The position numbers and the translations under genes are program-made. From positions 1-5,211 of the forward strand of contig CANNNN010000199.1 of the NCBI GenBank assembly GCA_947506075.1: a stretch of DNA of 5,211 nucleotides, in the 5' to 3' direction. Shown here one piece after another: positions 5,076 to 5,211 of the stretch. Below the pieces are notes generated by a model. The model worked only from the letters and a program-made list of their open reading frames with translations, did not search any database and was not told where the DNA came from. Source of the DNA: Methylococcaceae bacterium (GTDB taxonomy: Bacteria > Pseudomonadota > Gammaproteobacteria > Methylococcales > Methylomonadaceae). The first letter of the stretch is position 1. Each line of letters opens with the position of its first letter.

Positions 5076-5211
5076 GCAGCGAGGCTTCTCCTTACTCGAA
5101 ATCCTGATTGCGTTTTCAATTCTGGCGCTTTCCTTGGGGATTTTGCTAAAGATATTTTCTGCCGGCGTAAATACGGCCGGTGTCGCCGAAGAATATACCG
5201 CCGCCGTGCAG
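5068..5211 (+). CDS. gspI: Type II secretion system minor pseudopilin GspI (5' part, cut by window end)
   Basis: An ATG at 5068, inside the last codons of gspH, opens a frame that runs to the window end without a stop (48 codons). It gives M-N-K-Q-R-G-F-S-L-L-E-I-L-I-A-F, a short 6-residue basic leader with a prepilin-peptidase site G6^FSLLE (Glu11 at mature +5). A hydrophobic helix (about 12-30) follows, and then 'NTAGVAEEYTAAVQ', which fits the 'A...E...A' helix continuation of GspI. The 'LLE(I/V)L(V/I)A(F/L)' signature plus its position right after gspH points to GspI, a tip-complex pseudopilin, rather than GspJ. The 8-base overlap with gspH and the lack of a strong RBS of its own suggest translational coupling. 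Confidence 0.85.
   Translation, partial: MNKQRGFSLLEILIAFSILALSLGILLKIFSAGVNTAGVAEEYTAAVQ

Overview
The window looks like chromosomal DNA from a gammaproteobacterium. A methylotroph or methanotroph of the Methylococcales type (Methylomonas/Methylobacter-like) is my best guess. This rests on the style of the type II secretion (T2SS) proteins, on a PEP-CTERM-type protein with a 'VPLP...WLF..GL.GL....KRK' tail, and on moderate GC. The assignment is inference; no marker gene is present.

Layout: (1) Positions 1 to about 126 are the 3' end of an IS630-family insertion sequence, with the last codons of its transposase ending in a TGA at 90-92. (2) This abuts a PEP-CTERM-type exported-protein gene (about 122-741) that has lost its start codon and signal peptide. 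The insertion appears to have cut it in two. (3) Positions 742-1093 are a 352-bp intergenic region that ends in probable promoter elements. It contains a tandem 10-bp repeat (TTGTCATTAA twice, 11-bp period), a small hairpin and a doubtful 31-codon ORF. (4) From 1094 to the window end, five T2SS genes are packed on the + strand: gspE (ATPase), gspF (inner-membrane platform protein), gspG (major pseudopilin), gspH and the first 48 codons of gspI (minor pseudopilins). The operon starts at gspE, with no gspC or gspD in the window.

How they work together: GspE hydrolyses ATP in the cytoplasm and drives GspF in the inner membrane. GspF promotes assembly of GspG into a short periplasmic pseudopilus, capped by minor pseudopilins including GspH and GspI. 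All three pseudopilins here carry a prepilin-peptidase site (G^F[TS]LLE).

The most unusual structure is between gspF and gspG: a perfect 32-bp inverted repeat with a 6-nt loop (4028-4097), flanked by 7-bp direct repeats (TCTTTTA). It looks like a small palindromic mobile or REP-like element inserted into the operon. As RNA it would form a very stable hairpin between the machinery genes and the pseudopilin genes. Apart from this element, the gsp genes look ordinary. I found no evidence of a wholly new biological system.
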